Assembly (NCBI GenBank): GCA_029212925.1
Contig: JARGOB010000006.1
Coordinates: 142,529-206,528 of the forward strand
Direction of reading: 5' to 3'
Source: Coxiellaceae bacterium
GTDB lineage: Bacteria; Pseudomonadota; Gammaproteobacteria; Coxiellales; Coxiellaceae
DNA: 64,000 bases
Below are positions 26,273-35,209 of this stretch, one piece after another. Both the position numbers and the translations under genes were made by a program. The stretch's first letter is position 1; every line of letters begins with the position of its first letter. A model generated the notes under the pieces. The model worked only from the letters and a program-made list of their open reading frames with translations. It was not told where the DNA came from and made no database searches.

Positions 26273-27697
26273 GTGCATCATATTGAAGATCAACAAACTT
26301 TACATAAAGCGCCAATGAATATGTTCGTTATTTTAATCTCGGCGGTTGCGGCTTTGGGTGGCATACTGTTTGGTTTTGATACCGGGGTGATATCGGGTGC
26401 GATCTTATTTATAGCGCCGCAATTCAAACTAACAGCTTTGCAAAACGGTATGGTGGTATCGGCGGTGCTGATGGGGGCGTTATTGGGCTCCGCATTCAGT
26501 GGTCGTTTTTCTGATTGGTTTGGTCGGCGCAATGTGTTGTTAGTGACAGCGCTAATTTTTATTGTTGGTACGCTTGCCTCTAGTTGGGCGCCAAACATAG
26601 CCGTGCTAATCATTAGCCGTGTGATTATTGGTGTAGCCATTGGTGTGGCGTCGTTTGTATCACCATTATATATCTCTGAAGTCGCGCCGCCGCGATTCCG
26701 TGGGGCGCTGGTATCACTGAATCAATTGGCGATTACGATGGGTATTGTGATGTCCTATGCCATCGATCATTTGTTTGCTGCAACGCATGCGTGGCGATGG
26801 ATGTTAGGTATGGGTGTTTTTCCAGCGGTGGTTTTATTAATTGGCTTGTTGTTTTTACCTAAGAGCCCACGCTGGATGGTATTGGCGGGGTATTCAGATA
26901 AAGCGCGCAGCACGTTAAGTAAATTACGTGGTACTTCAGCCGTTGATGCTGAATTGTATTCGATTCAAGAAAGTTTGGAAAAGGCGACGGATGGCAATTG
27001 GCGTGATTTATTAGCGCGTTGGGTAAGGCCGGCGATGATGATTGCGATTACGTTAGCATTTTTGCAGCAATGTACCGGTATAAATACCATTATTTATTAT
27101 GCACCGACGATTTTTAAATTAGCTGGGTTTCACAGTAACAGTGTAGCTATTTTAGCGACGGTGGGTGTGGGAATTGCTAATGTTTTGTTTACATTGATTG
27201 GTTTACCGTTGGTGGATCGCTGGGGTAGACGGCCCTTATTGTTTATCGGTTTAACGGGTATGGCGGCGAGTTTATTGATGTTAAGTGCGGGCTTTCATTG
27301 GCAGCACTCAGCGGGTGCTTGGCTGCCGTATTTATGTCTAGCGGCGATGGTGACCTATATTGCTTCGTTTGCCGTGAGTTTGGGGATGATTATGTGGGTG
27401 GTGATTGCTGAAGTATTTCCTCTGCATATTCGTGGTTTAGGTACGAGTGTTGGAGTATCCATCTCGTGGGGTTTTAATATGGTAGTGGCGTTGACCTTTT
27501 TGACGCTAATCGAAAAACTTGGGCCGAGTGGAACATTTTTAATTTATGCCGTAGCCGCTGTAGTAGGTATCGTATTTGTTTATTATAAAATACCTGAAAC
27601 TAAGGGTTGCACATTAGAAGAAATTGAAGATAATTTGCGTCATGGGCTACCGGCACGGCAATTGGGTCAACCGTTGGCTATTCAAAGAGGGCTGTAA
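26273..27697 (+). CDS. MFS sugar porter (XylE/AraE type)
   Basis: The 474-residue protein has twelve membrane helices and the full sugar-porter signature set: GGILFGFDTGVISGA in helix 1, GRFSDWFGRRNVL after helix 2, PKSPRWMV at the end of helix 6, DRWGRRPLL after helix 8, and the C-terminal PETKG. It should import a hexose, pentose or uronate by proton symport. The GTG start has AAGGA upstream. Its stop overlaps the start of the SDR gene by one base, which places it in a sugar-catabolic operon. Confidence 0.9.
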   Translation: MHHIEDQQTLHKAPMNMFVILISAVAALGGILFGFDTGVISGAILFIAPQFKLTALQNGMVVSAVLMGALLGSAFSGRFSDWFGRRNVLLVTALIFIVGTLASSWAPNIAVLIISRVIIGVAIGVASFVSPLYISEVAPPRFRGALVSLNQLAITMGIVMSYAIDHLFAATHAWRWMLGMGVFPAVVLLIGLLFLPKSPRWMVLAGYSDKARSTLSKLRGTSAVDAELYSIQESLEKATDGNWRDLLARWVRPAMMIAITLAFLQQCTGINTIIYYAPTIFKLAGFHSNSVAILATVGVGIANVLFTLIGLPLVDRWGRRPLLFIGLTGMAASLLMLSAGFHWQHSAGAWLPYLCLAAMVTYIASFAVSLGMIMWVVIAEVFPLHIRGLGTSVGVSISWGFNMVVALTFLTLIEKLGPSGTFLIYAVAAVVGIVFVYYKIPETKGCTLEEIEDNLRHGLPARQLGQPLAIQRGL

Positions 27698-28494
27698 TGT
27701 TATTAAAAGATAAAGTGGTTTTAGTGACTGGTTCGACCACCGGTATTGGTGCGGCGATTGCACGAGAAGCCATTGCGCAAGGTGCGCAAGTGATGGTGCA
27801 TGGTCGTCATGCGGATCGAGCACAGACGTTAGTGGCAGAGTTGGGTGAACGTTCAGCGTTTCACTTAGCAGATTTAAGTGATGTTAAAGTGGCTTCGCAT
27901 CTGGTTGATGCCACGGTTGAGAAGTTTGGTCGTATTGATGTGTTGATTAACAATGCCGGCATTTATCCGCGTAATGACATTGATGATTTGGATGAGAAAT
28001 TTTTTGATTGGGTGGTGGATGTAAATTTAAAATTACCGATGTTTTTATGTCAATCGGCGGTGAAGCATTTTAGAAAAAACCACAGCGGTGGCAGCATTGT
28101 AAATATCGGTTCAATCAATGCGCATTGTGGTCAAACCAATTTATTAGTGTATTCGGCCACCAAAGGCGGCTTAATGACCATGACGCGTAACCTGGGTGAC
28201 GCGTTGGGCAGTGAAGGTATACGGGTTAATCAGCTGAATGTTGGTTGGACGAAAACTGAAACCGAAGATGCAACTCGTAAAGAACGTGGTTTTCCTGATG
28301 GTTGGGATAGCAAGGTGCCTGCGCACTATGCACCGACGGGTAAGTTATTATACCCCGATGATATTGCACGTCATGCGGTGTTTTGGGGTTCGGATTATTC
28401 TGCTCCGGCGAACGGCCAGGTGTATGAGTTGGAGCAATACCCGCTGATTGGCCGTAATTTGTTAAATCATGTTGAACTTGAAGAAACGGTTTGA
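27697..28494 (+). CDS. SDR-family oxidoreductase of the sugar-acid locus
   Basis: A 265-residue short-chain dehydrogenase with TGSTTGIGAAIA, LINNAGIYPR, the Ser of NIGSINAHCG, and the YSATKGG catalytic pair. It is translationally joined to the sugar porter and lies upstream of D-mannonate dehydratase. From context it may oxidise a sugar or reduce a keto-uronate (for example fructuronate to mannonate), but the sequence alone does not prove the substrate. Confidence 0.83.
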   Translation: MLLKDKVVLVTGSTTGIGAAIAREAIAQGAQVMVHGRHADRAQTLVAELGERSAFHLADLSDVKVASHLVDATVEKFGRIDVLINNAGIYPRNDIDDLDEKFFDWVVDVNLKLPMFLCQSAVKHFRKNHSGGSIVNIGSINAHCGQTNLLVYSATKGGLMTMTRNLGDALGSEGIRVNQLNVGWTKTETEDATRKERGFPDGWDSKVPAHYAPTGKLLYPDDIARHAVFWGSDYSAPANGQVYELEQYPLIGRNLLNHVELEETV

Positions 28495-28552
28495 GTTTTT
28501 TAGTGGACATGAGATCGATATCCAAAATAGTAATGTATAATGCTGCTTAGCA

Positions 28553-28653
28553 ATATCAAGGTAGACAGGGTGTCTCTTTTACGTAAGTAAAGCGCAGCGA
28601 AGTGGAACGAAGCGAGCCATGAAGTAAAAGAGATACGCGGTTTGCCTTGATAT
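28553..28653. repeat. 101-bp imperfect inverted-repeat element
   Basis: ATATCAAGG at 28553-28561 pairs exactly with CCTTGATAT at 28645-28653, and TCTCTTTTAC at 28573-28582 pairs exactly with GTAAAAGAGA at 28624-28633. The two arm pairs are separated by equal 11-base gaps, so one long stem with an internal loop can form. It fills much of the 275-base gap between the SDR and mannonate dehydratase genes. Confidence 0.7.
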
Positions 28654-28769
28654 GTATGTAGGGTAGTGCATGACAATAGTAGAAGGATGATGAAAAATTT
28701 TAAGTAATCGAATTCTGATTCTTGAGGTTTATGTTATCAAAAATACTGAAGTAGAAGGACACAAAAAAA

Positions 28770-29978
28770 ATGAAGATAACTGATGTGAAGGTGTTTGTTT
28801 GTTCACCGGGTCGTAACTTTGTTACGTTAAAAATAGAAACCGATGAAGGCATTTATGGTATAGGTGATGCGACGTTGAATGGCCGTGAGCTGGCGGTATT
28901 TACTTATTTAGAGGAATACGTCAAGCCGTGTTTGATTGGTCGCGATCCATCACAGATCGAAGACATTTGGCAGTATCTGTATAAAGGCGTTTACTGGCGT
29001 CGCGGTCCAGTGAATATGACGGCGATTGGTGCGGTTGACATGGCGTTATGGGATATTAAAGGTAAAGCACTCAATACACCGGTTTACAATTTGCTCGGTG
29101 GTCGTTGCCGTAAAGGTGTGATGGTTTATGGTCATGCCAATGGTTCAGATATTGAAGATACCGTTGATCAAGTAGGGCAATACATCGATCAAGGTTACTT
29201 AGCGATTCGTGCGCAGTGTGGTGTGCCAGGTTTAAATAGTACTTATGGTGTATCGAAAGATAAGATGTATTATGAGCCTGCGTCGACAGGTTTGCCGGTT
29301 GAAAATGAATGGTCAACTGAAAAATATCTCAATCACATCCCGAAATTATTTGAACGTTTACGTGATACCTATGGTGATGATCCGCATTTGTTACACGACT
29401 GCCATCATCGCTTAACGCCGATTGAAGCCGCTCGATTGGGTAAAACTTTGGAGCCACATCATTTGTTTTGGTTGGAAGATACCGTGGCTTGTGAAAACCA
29501 AGAATCATTCCGTTTGATTCGTCAACACACCACCACGCCATTAGCAGTGGGTGAAGTGTTTAATACGGTTTACGATACACAAACGTTAATCACCGAACAG
29601 CTGATCGATTATGTGCGCATGTGTGTGGTGCACAGCGGTGGGTTGTCGCATATGAAAAAAGTAGCAGCGCTAGCTGAGATGTATCATATCCGCATGGGGT
29701 GTCATGGCCCGACGGATGTATCGCCTATTAATATGGCAGCAGCGATTCACTTTAATTTATCGATTAATAATTTCGGTATACAAGAGTATATGCGACACAC
29801 GCCAGAAACTGATGCTGTGTTCCCGCACGAATACAGTTTCAATAAAGGCTATTTGGATGTCACCGACAAGCCAGGGCTCGGTGTTGATTTCGATGAAACA
29901 TTGGCAGCTAAGTTTGAATACGAACGCGCATTTTTGCCGATCAATCGCAAGCTCGATGCCACCATGTTCTCGTGGTGA
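28770..29978 (+). CDS. manD: D-mannonate dehydratase, enolase superfamily
   Basis: The 402-residue protein is a ManD-type (RspA-like) member of the mandelate racemase group. It has metal ligands in [16 protein letters not shown] and AVGEVF, the catalytic His in [11 protein letters not shown], and the characteristic early [21 protein letters not shown]. ManD dehydrates D-mannonate to 2-keto-3-deoxygluconate, which after phosphorylation feeds Eda. Low-activity members of this subgroup also exist, so flux through it is not certain. AGAAGGA precedes the start. Confidence 0.87.
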   Translation: MKITDVKVFVCSPGRNFVTLKIETDEGIYGIGDATLNGRELAVFTYLEEYVKPCLIGRDPSQIEDIWQYLYKGVYWRRGPVNMTAIGAVDMALWDIKGKALNTPVYNLLGGRCRKGVMVYGHANGSDIEDTVDQVGQYIDQGYLAIRAQCGVPGLNSTYGVSKDKMYYEPASTGLPVENEWSTEKYLNHIPKLFERLRDTYGDDPHLLHDCHHRLTPIEAARLGKTLEPHHLFWLEDTVACENQESFRLIRQHTTTPLAVGEVFNTVYDTQTLITEQLIDYVRMCVVHSGGLSHMKKVAALAEMYHIRMGCHGPTDVSPINMAAAIHFNLSINNFGIQEYMRHTPETDAVFPHEYSFNKGYLDVTDKPGLGVDFDETLAAKFEYERAFLPINRKLDATMFSW

Positions 29979-29996
29979 TTTTGTGTCCTGTCTGAA

Positions 29997-30083
29997 CCCC
30001 GTCATTGCGAGGAGCTTGCGACGAAGCAATCTATGCTTCTGTCGTGAGATTGCCGCGCCACTGTGTGGCTCGCAATGACGGGG
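29997..30083. repeat. 87-bp palindromic repeat (CGTCATTGCGAG family)
   Basis: CCCCGTCATTGCGAG at 29997-30011 is exactly inverted at 30069-30083, with a nested pair GCAATCT / AGATTGC inside. The sequence type (TCATTGCGAG-GAAGCAATCT) is a dispersed intergenic palindrome seen in many intracellular gammaproteobacteria and rickettsiae. It follows manD and may act as a transcript end structure. Confidence 0.75.
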
Positions 30084-30149
30084 TGCAATTGCTTTTAAAA
30101 TAAAACAGCAGTAAGCTAACGTCAGCCAAAAATCAAATTGGAGGGAACC

Positions 30150-30779
30150 ATGCGAGGCTTACAGTATTTTCTTGCGACACTATTTATTACTTTCTCATTG
30201 AGCTCAACTATTTTCGCTGAACAATGTCCAAGCATAGGTCAGCTGCAAAGCATTTTTAACACAGCTAACCCGCTAACCAGTGACGGTAAAATGCCTTACC
30301 CGGTCGATATTGATGACCCAGAATTTGCACCTGGTCAGCCAGGACCGGGCGGTAGCAATGGAGTTTGGTTTGTCGCTTCACATCTGGATTTTTCTGATCG
30401 TGGTCCAGCTACCCCATTTATTGCATTTTGTATGTTTCTTGATCCTGCCGGCACATCCGACCCATCACTTACCACGGCGGATGTTATTGCGCGTTGTAAA
30501 TCAGACATTGATGCGGCTTCGGATACATCGACTACTGTAGATTACCCACATGCTTATATTGGTGATGATGAAGCAACGGGTATATCGTACTATTTTGATG
30601 TCTGTTTGTTTGCCGGTAGTTTCAGTCCTGCGATAGGTACAGCAGATATCAATATTCAGCAAGATGCTAATTTAGGAACATCACTCCCAGATATTGTGAT
30701 GGCAGATTTAAGTCCGTTAACATCAGCGTTGCTTAAGCAATATTTAAAAACACATCATTTTCATAAAGTGACCAACTAG
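30150..30779 (+). CDS. Exported protein of unknown function, 209 aa
   Basis: The ATG at 30150 with GGAGGG upstream is preferred to a TTG at 30138. A signal peptide (LQYFLATLFITFSLSSTIFA) is followed by a Cys-containing mature protein: EQCPSIGQL, FIAFCMFLDPAG, VIARCKSDID and YYFDVCLFAGSF hold four Cys that may form disulfides. A Pro/Gly-rich loop (PGQPGPGGSNG) precedes GVWFVASHLDF. No family is assigned with confidence. The next gene, a barrel protein, starts 11 bases later, so they are probably cotranscribed. Confidence 0.65.
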   Translation: MRGLQYFLATLFITFSLSSTIFAEQCPSIGQLQSIFNTANPLTSDGKMPYPVDIDDPEFAPGQPGPGGSNGVWFVASHLDFSDRGPATPFIAFCMFLDPAGTSDPSLTTADVIARCKSDIDAASDTSTTVDYPHAYIGDDEATGISYYFDVCLFAGSFSPAIGTADINIQQDANLGTSLPDIVMADLSPLTSALLKQYLKTHHFHKVTN

Positions 30780-30790
30780 GAGAAGCCAGC

Positions 30791-31450
30791 ATGAGACGTT
30801 TATCACAATTGTCATTAGCAGCCATTCTTGGTGCGGCAACCGTGGGTGCATTTGCCCATCCTGGCCCCTATGTTGGATTAAACTACGGCATTTCAAAATA
30901 CGATACGACTGAAGCGGCTGGTAATGCCAATGTTTATAATCAATTGATGGCCGGTGGTATTTATACCGGTTATTTATGGGGCAACCCATCGGTTAATTAT
31001 GGCTTGGAATTAGCCGGTAATTTTTATGGTGAAAAAAAATGGGCTGTGCCAACTATTCAATTTGGCTTATACAGCTATGGTGTGGGCTTGTCCGCCGTGT
31101 TGCGTTATTACGGGCCAAAGAATAAGCCGACACATTTTTTCGTAGAAGGTCAGGGCGGAGTTAACGTCATTATTCAGAAAACCTATAATCAAAATTTATT
31201 GACCAATCCAGTGTTACCGTCGCCATTGGTGGGGCAGAGAAATACGCGTGTGCGTCCATCGTTGGGTTTAGGTGTCGGTTATGACATTACGTCTAATTGG
31301 CAGTTGGGTGTGATGTATTCGCATGTGTTTGGTACGCAATCATCAGCGCCGGTGCTGGGTGGCGGCATAGGTTCTCCGACCACGGCAAACTTTAATCAAA
31401 CAGCGTCAATTGATAGTGTGTTTGCGCGGGTTAGTTATACCTTTGTTTAA
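30791..31450 (+). CDS. Outer-membrane beta-barrel protein (OmpA-like barrel)
   Basis: The 219-residue protein has a signal peptide ending at AFA and then alternating polar/hydrophobic strands typical of an eight-stranded barrel, such as GPYVGLNYGIS, WQLGVMYSHVF and the last strand SVFARVSYTFV ending in Val. AGGAGAAG lies upstream of the ATG. Function is unknown; such porin-like barrels often serve as surface or stress proteins. Confidence 0.75.
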   Translation: MRRLSQLSLAAILGAATVGAFAHPGPYVGLNYGISKYDTTEAAGNANVYNQLMAGGIYTGYLWGNPSVNYGLELAGNFYGEKKWAVPTIQFGLYSYGVGLSAVLRYYGPKNKPTHFFVEGQGGVNVIIQKTYNQNLLTNPVLPSPLVGQRNTRVRPSLGLGVGYDITSNWQLGVMYSHVFGTQSSAPVLGGGIGSPTTANFNQTASIDSVFARVSYTFV

Positions 31451-31466
31451 CGCTTTATACGCTGCT

Positions 31467-31505
31467 CGTCATTGCGAAGCCGCCGTTAGGTGGCTGAAGC
31501 AATCT
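31467..31505. repeat. Partial copy of the CGTCATTGCGAG palindrome family
   Basis: CGTCATTGCGAAG followed after a short spacer by GAAGCAATCTG matches the left half of the element at 29997-30083. The right half is missing, so this is a decayed or truncated copy. It lies just after the barrel gene. Confidence 0.6.
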
Positions 31506-31525
31506 GTTTCCTTAAAGGCGGCTTA

Positions 31526-31633
31526 ATGGATGTACGTTTGGTTGTTTTTGCTGGCGTGAATGACTTCAATAGAGATGAGCTTCATCTGATTGAAGCACTG
31601 CGCTCGCTGCGTATGATCCATTACAATGGTTGA
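31526..31633 (+). other. Possible gene remnant: 35-codon frame beginning at the left flanking repeat
   Basis: The frame reads MDVRLVVFAGVNDFNRDELH and on to a stop at 31633. A matching frame VRLVVFEGAK begins at the right copy of the repeat (35338). The shared VRLVVF-G start suggests two pieces related to one former gene, or just a repeated DNA segment. The rest of the 31451-31677 gap shows no gene. Confidence 0.25.
31531..31550 (+). repeat. Left copy of a 20-bp direct repeat flanking a 3.8-kb block
   Basis: TGTACGTTTGGTTGTTTTTG is repeated exactly at 35338-35357, with weaker similarity on both sides. The glycosyltransferase, merR and CaaX-protein genes lie between the copies. Confidence 0.65.
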
Positions 31634-31677
31634 TTGGCTAAACGTTGGAATGATAGCGCTTTTCCTTGCAGTTTTCG

Positions 31678-32844
31678 TTACAACCTTTTCCTTTGCTCAG
31701 TAGATATTTTTTTTAGAACCTTAGCGGGATAATATGTCCCCCGCCATTTGACTCCTTTATTTTTATAAAAACAGAAGATGGAACTTAAAATGGCATAGGG
31801 ATATGCCATTAAACCAATAGGAACAAATAGTACGTATTTAAAAGGTATTTTAAAAGTTTTTGCCACTTCAATATAACTAGCAAATAAAAATAACGTGGTA
31901 AATATGTTTATAGCCTGGCTTAACCCGCTCAAAGCAAAACATGCAATAAACGGCCATAAAAATAGTACATACCATGCTAGTATACTTAAAATAGCAAGTA
32001 TTAATTTATAATTAAAATATGAAAAAATATTTTTTCTGAGCCCCTTAAACATTGCTGAAAGAGTTGGGTACCACTCGATAGAAACATCCTCTTGAGCATT
32101 TAACACATCTTGTGAGAAACCAGATTTTTTAATTTGTTTACCTAGGCGAACATCATCAACACATTCGAATGCAAAAGCTTTGTGTCCTCCGCAAGCTTCA
32201 TATACTTCTTTGTTTACAAGGCAAAACACGCCTATATTAAATGATCTCTTAGATCGTTTTGACTTAGCCAGCCATGGTTTTAGTGCCAGGACAAAGCCGT
32301 GCCCTTTATGAGCTAGGTGCACACAATTATGAAAAAATCCTCGGCATATGTAATGCGCAAATACAGATAAATGATCTAATTTCTTTTTGATTGCATAGCT
32401 CATTGCTCTTTTTAAGCAATTAGGGCTTAACATCACATCAGCATCTATAAACAATAGCCACTGGCCTGTAGCAGCTATTGCACCTCTGTGAGATGCGTAA
32501 TTTTTAGCAATCCAGCCCGCTGGTAGTTTATCAATATGAATATCAACTATGCGACTGGATTTATTCCTTGCAAAAGTGCTTATAATATTGGCTGTATTAT
32601 CGGATGAGCGGTCATTAACACAAATTATTTCAAGATTTGGATAGGTTTGTTTGTTTAGTTGACTCAGTGTGTGGCCAATATTCTTTTCTTCATTACGCGT
32701 GGGAATAATAATGCTGATTCTAGGAAAAGGCTGTGTAATTATTTCAACGCTTCGTAAGGAATCAATGGATCTAAGCCCCTTAAACATTTCAATGTAAGCA
32801 AACAAAACGATAATCGCTGTTATTAACGATAAAATTAGTAACAT
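31678..32844 (-). CDS. Family 2 glycosyltransferase, membrane-bound
   Basis: The ATG at 32844 with GAGGA upstream is chosen; the longer frame overlaps merR. An N-terminal membrane helix (LLILSLITAIIVLFAY) precedes the GT-A domain: ISIIIPTRNEEKNIGHTLSQ, the VNDRSSDNT nucleotide-sugar site, and the LLFIDADVML metal-binding DxD. The acceptor region has FECVDDVRLGKQIKKSG (ED-like). Two or three C-terminal helices follow. This layout resembles hopanoid/carotenoid and ceramide-type glycosyltransferases (GT2/GT21), so a lipid acceptor is likely. It starts 10 bases after merR and should share its transcript. Confidence 0.82.
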   Translation of the reverse strand: MLLILSLITAIIVLFAYIEMFKGLRSIDSLRSVEIITQPFPRISIIIPTRNEEKNIGHTLSQLNKQTYPNLEIICVNDRSSDNTANIISTFARNKSSRIVDIHIDKLPAGWIAKNYASHRGAIAATGQWLLFIDADVMLSPNCLKRAMSYAIKKKLDHLSVFAHYICRGFFHNCVHLAHKGHGFVLALKPWLAKSKRSKRSFNIGVFCLVNKEVYEACGGHKAFAFECVDDVRLGKQIKKSGFSQDVLNAQEDVSIEWYPTLSAMFKGLRKNIFSYFNYKLILAILSILAWYVLFLWPFIACFALSGLSQAINIFTTLFLFASYIEVAKTFKIPFKYVLFVPIGLMAYPYAILSSIFCFYKNKGVKWRGTYYPAKVLKKISTEQRKRL

Positions 32845-32854
32845 AAATCTTCCT

Positions 32855-33610
32855 CTATAAAAAAACAGTGAGTTTGCCGATAGTAGCAAGTGATTGAATA
32901 AGATAAATGAACCCATCTTTATTGAGTAAGGGTATAGAGCTTGTTTCAAACATGCCAGCGCGATACGTAACCAATACTTTTTTCATTAATAGTGGGTAGC
33001 TGCCATAACACGCCAGAGCTAAATCATAAAATCTAGTCGCAATCGATTGACTAACAAGATCTGTAGGGTCCAATAGTGCATTCATGTGAATATCGTTGAC
33101 AAGCTGTGTAAATATTACTATGTAGCTTTCTACTTTATCATTTGAAAGCCCGCTCCAAATGGCATTTAAGTTTAAGAGTTCTTCTTTAGAATAAAAATTC
33201 TGAAACCATTGCTCTACTGTATTCGATTGCAATGCTCTAACAGCACCGGCAATCAATGACCAATCAAATTCACCCGCATACTCTCTCAGTAATACTGCAT
33301 CTTCAACCAGGCATGCAGTTTTTTTTAAAACATGAGCACGATTATGCAGTGATTGCACCTGTTGCATGAGCACACAATCTACCTCCTGCTCATCTTGCTC
33401 AGTTACCTCTTTGATGTGAGCAATTGAAAGCCCTAAATGCTTTAATGTTAGAATCTGTTGCAGGGTTAATAAATTGCAGGTGCTATAGCGCCTGTAGCCA
33501 TTGCTGTTCTTAATTGGTGTTAATAAACCAATCTCATCATAATACTGAAGAGTACGCTTAGATACCCCTGTAAACTTACAAAATTGCGATATGCTGTAAA
33601 ATATACTCAT
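32855..33610 (-). CDS. MerR-family activator with TipA-like C-terminal domain
   Basis: The first 70 residues are a MerR winged helix (YSISQFCKFTGVSKRTLQYY, then DEIGLLTP and NGYRRYS), followed by a dimerisation helix and a C-terminal helical domain resembling TipAS (WFQNFYSKEELLNL, ATRFYDLALACYG). TipAS-type domains bind small molecules. MerR proteins distort promoters with a 19-bp spacer; exactly such a promoter with a palindromic operator lies upstream of this gene and of the 460-aa gene. It is therefore probably self-regulated and controls both units. Confidence 0.85.
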   Translation of the reverse strand: MSIFYSISQFCKFTGVSKRTLQYYDEIGLLTPIKNSNGYRRYSTCNLLTLQQILTLKHLGLSIAHIKEVTEQDEQEVDCVLMQQVQSLHNRAHVLKKTACLVEDAVLLREYAGEFDWSLIAGAVRALQSNTVEQWFQNFYSKEELLNLNAIWSGLSNDKVESYIVIFTQLVNDIHMNALLDPTDLVSQSIATRFYDLALACYGSYPLLMKKVLVTYRAGMFETSSIPLLNKDGFIYLIQSLATIGKLTVFL

Positions 33611-33645
33611 AATATTTTTGTGTTCGTTTTATTTGTTAGAGGGGC

Positions 33646-33676
33646 AATATAAACTATAACGTTACGTGATAGTCAA
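33646..33676 (-). promoter_or_regulatory. MerR-type promoter/operator of merR
   Basis: Read on the minus strand: TTGACT (-35, 33676-33671), a 19-base spacer, and TATATT (-10, 33651-33646). The spacer carries a near-perfect 21-bp palindrome (33653-33673) built from ACTAT, ACGT, ACGT and ATAGT. The 19-base spacing is diagnostic of MerR-controlled promoters. Confidence 0.75.
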
Positions 33677-33786
33677 GCAAAAATTGACCAACCCATCAAA
33701 ACTCTAGAAAAATAGCCGACGTTACTGCTTCAAAGAATCACCAATGCATTATGGCGATAGACTATAGACTGCCGCCATACTTGAGA

Positions 33787-35169
33787 TTACATTACAGAAC
33801 AATACCCCCATGATTCTTCGCTAGTTGTTGCGCTGATAGCAGTTAATTCTTTAGCGTCGCTCGAGTGGCTGTTGGACAATACACGCTCTAAAATTGGTAA
33901 ATCTAACGCTATTAATTCTGCAAAAGGTACGGGTCTTTTGGGCTCATAGTGATCCTCTGGTTCGCCTTTAATCATCCTTTCTGCCACGTAGTAGTATTTA
34001 TAAAAAAGCTGTTGCCTGGGCTCATCCAGCTTTACTAGTTCGTTAAGTGGTATACCCGCTTTATTTATGAGAAAGCTAACAGCCTTAGCGTGACTACTTA
34101 GCCCCTCATAAACTGCGCTTGGTAGCTCATCTAGGTAACCTTCTGGGCAGCGCCAAGTGAGCATTATAGCTTCAGGTTTAGTGATATAAGCAGCTGCTCT
34201 ATTACCAACGCATTGAAATGCCAATAACCGATTACGCAATCTGGGGTCAAAGTCAATAAACTGCTGTAAGGAAACACAAGACTCTCTCAGTAGCGTTAGG
34301 ATGTGGACTGACGAACGCATTATTTGAAGTATTGTGGAATAATCCTTAGAAAGCATTGCGGGGGATAGCATTTTAGCTAATGTGAACTTACCTGAATTAT
34401 AAAATGCCGCCTGAAAGTCTCTAATATTCATTACAAACGCTTTCTGTAGTTCTGGTGGAAGCCTCAAAAATTGAATTCTATTGTAAGCGTTGATTGGGCC
34501 AATAATTTTTCTGATAACTTCAATTTGTGAAACAATAGCTGATGCTATTATTGGGTCCATTGCCATGAGTGCAGTCACAGGAATCCCAAGTTGAAACCTT
34601 AAGATAGAAAAGAAATCATCAGGTCCCGCTTCATATGTAGGTACTTTGGAAGTCTCCCTTCCGGCTATTGCGCGTTGCAGCATAGGGTCAAGCTCAATAA
34701 AATCATAAAAGGGAATTTCATAAAAGCACCATGCTATATTGCCATGTGAAAAACAATTGTCTTTTATCTCGTCTGAAAGTGAAAGATATTCTTCAAGGTA
34801 ATATCCAAATTGAATAAATTTAGCGACTGAATATGAGTGGGCTAATAAGCGAGGCATTGACTTGCTAGGAACTTTTTCACATAGGTCTTGCCAGCTTATG
34901 CTGACAACTTCAAGTAGACTGCATACACCGAAGGCATTGGCGCCATTTCTATTGGTTAAGATGCTGCGATGTGGAGAGGCAAGTATTTGTTGCCAAGATA
35001 TAAGCGCTTTTACTTCATCGAATACAGATCTATTGCTAACGAGAAAATTCTGGTCTTCACGAGACAAAGCATTAAAGTCATTGTCTAATACCCCCATTTT
35101 TTTAAGTGTCAATTCAATATCTGGTAGCCAGTCATCTTCTACATATTGCCATTTACTATACCCGAACAT
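33787..35169 (-). CDS. 460-aa orphan protein with degenerate repeats and C-terminal CaaX box (CSVM)
   Basis: The protein ends in GYCSVM, with Cys457 four residues from the end: a textbook CaaX prenylation box, close to the CSIM of prelamin A. Prenylation does not occur in bacteria, so the box would only be used in a eukaryotic cell. The body is helical and has recurring segments of one pattern: FIELDPMLQRAI (157), LMAMDPIIASAIV (201), FLRLPPELQKAFV (234), FIDFDPRLRNRLL (304), LVKLDEPRQQLFY (378) and LIALDLPILERVL (419). No enzyme domain or signal peptide was recognised. Its promoter shares the MerR operator of the neighbouring regulator. A secreted, membrane-targeted effector is a strong inference. 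Confidence 0.72.
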   Translation of the reverse strand: MFGYSKWQYVEDDWLPDIELTLKKMGVLDNDFNALSREDQNFLVSNRSVFDEVKALISWQQILASPHRSILTNRNGANAFGVCSLLEVVSISWQDLCEKVPSKSMPRLLAHSYSVAKFIQFGYYLEEYLSLSDEIKDNCFSHGNIAWCFYEIPFYDFIELDPMLQRAIAGRETSKVPTYEAGPDDFFSILRFQLGIPVTALMAMDPIIASAIVSQIEVIRKIIGPINAYNRIQFLRLPPELQKAFVMNIRDFQAAFYNSGKFTLAKMLSPAMLSKDYSTILQIMRSSVHILTLLRESCVSLQQFIDFDPRLRNRLLAFQCVGNRAAAYITKPEAIMLTWRCPEGYLDELPSAVYEGLSSHAKAVSFLINKAGIPLNELVKLDEPRQQLFYKYYYVAERMIKGEPEDHYEPKRPVPFAELIALDLPILERVLSNSHSSDAKELTAISATTSEESWGYCSVM

Positions 35170-35209
35170 ATTTTGTCCCTTTTTGTGTTGGTTTTATTGG
35201 TGAGGAGGC

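Noticed and set aside
28553..28653. Rho-independent terminator
   Set aside because: The stem is interrupted and not followed by a T-run; a repeat element is the better description.
33787..35169. Prokaryotic lipoprotein or membrane enzyme explanation for the C-terminal Cys
   Set aside because: The Cys is four residues from the C-terminus with no signal peptide, so a lipobox is excluded.
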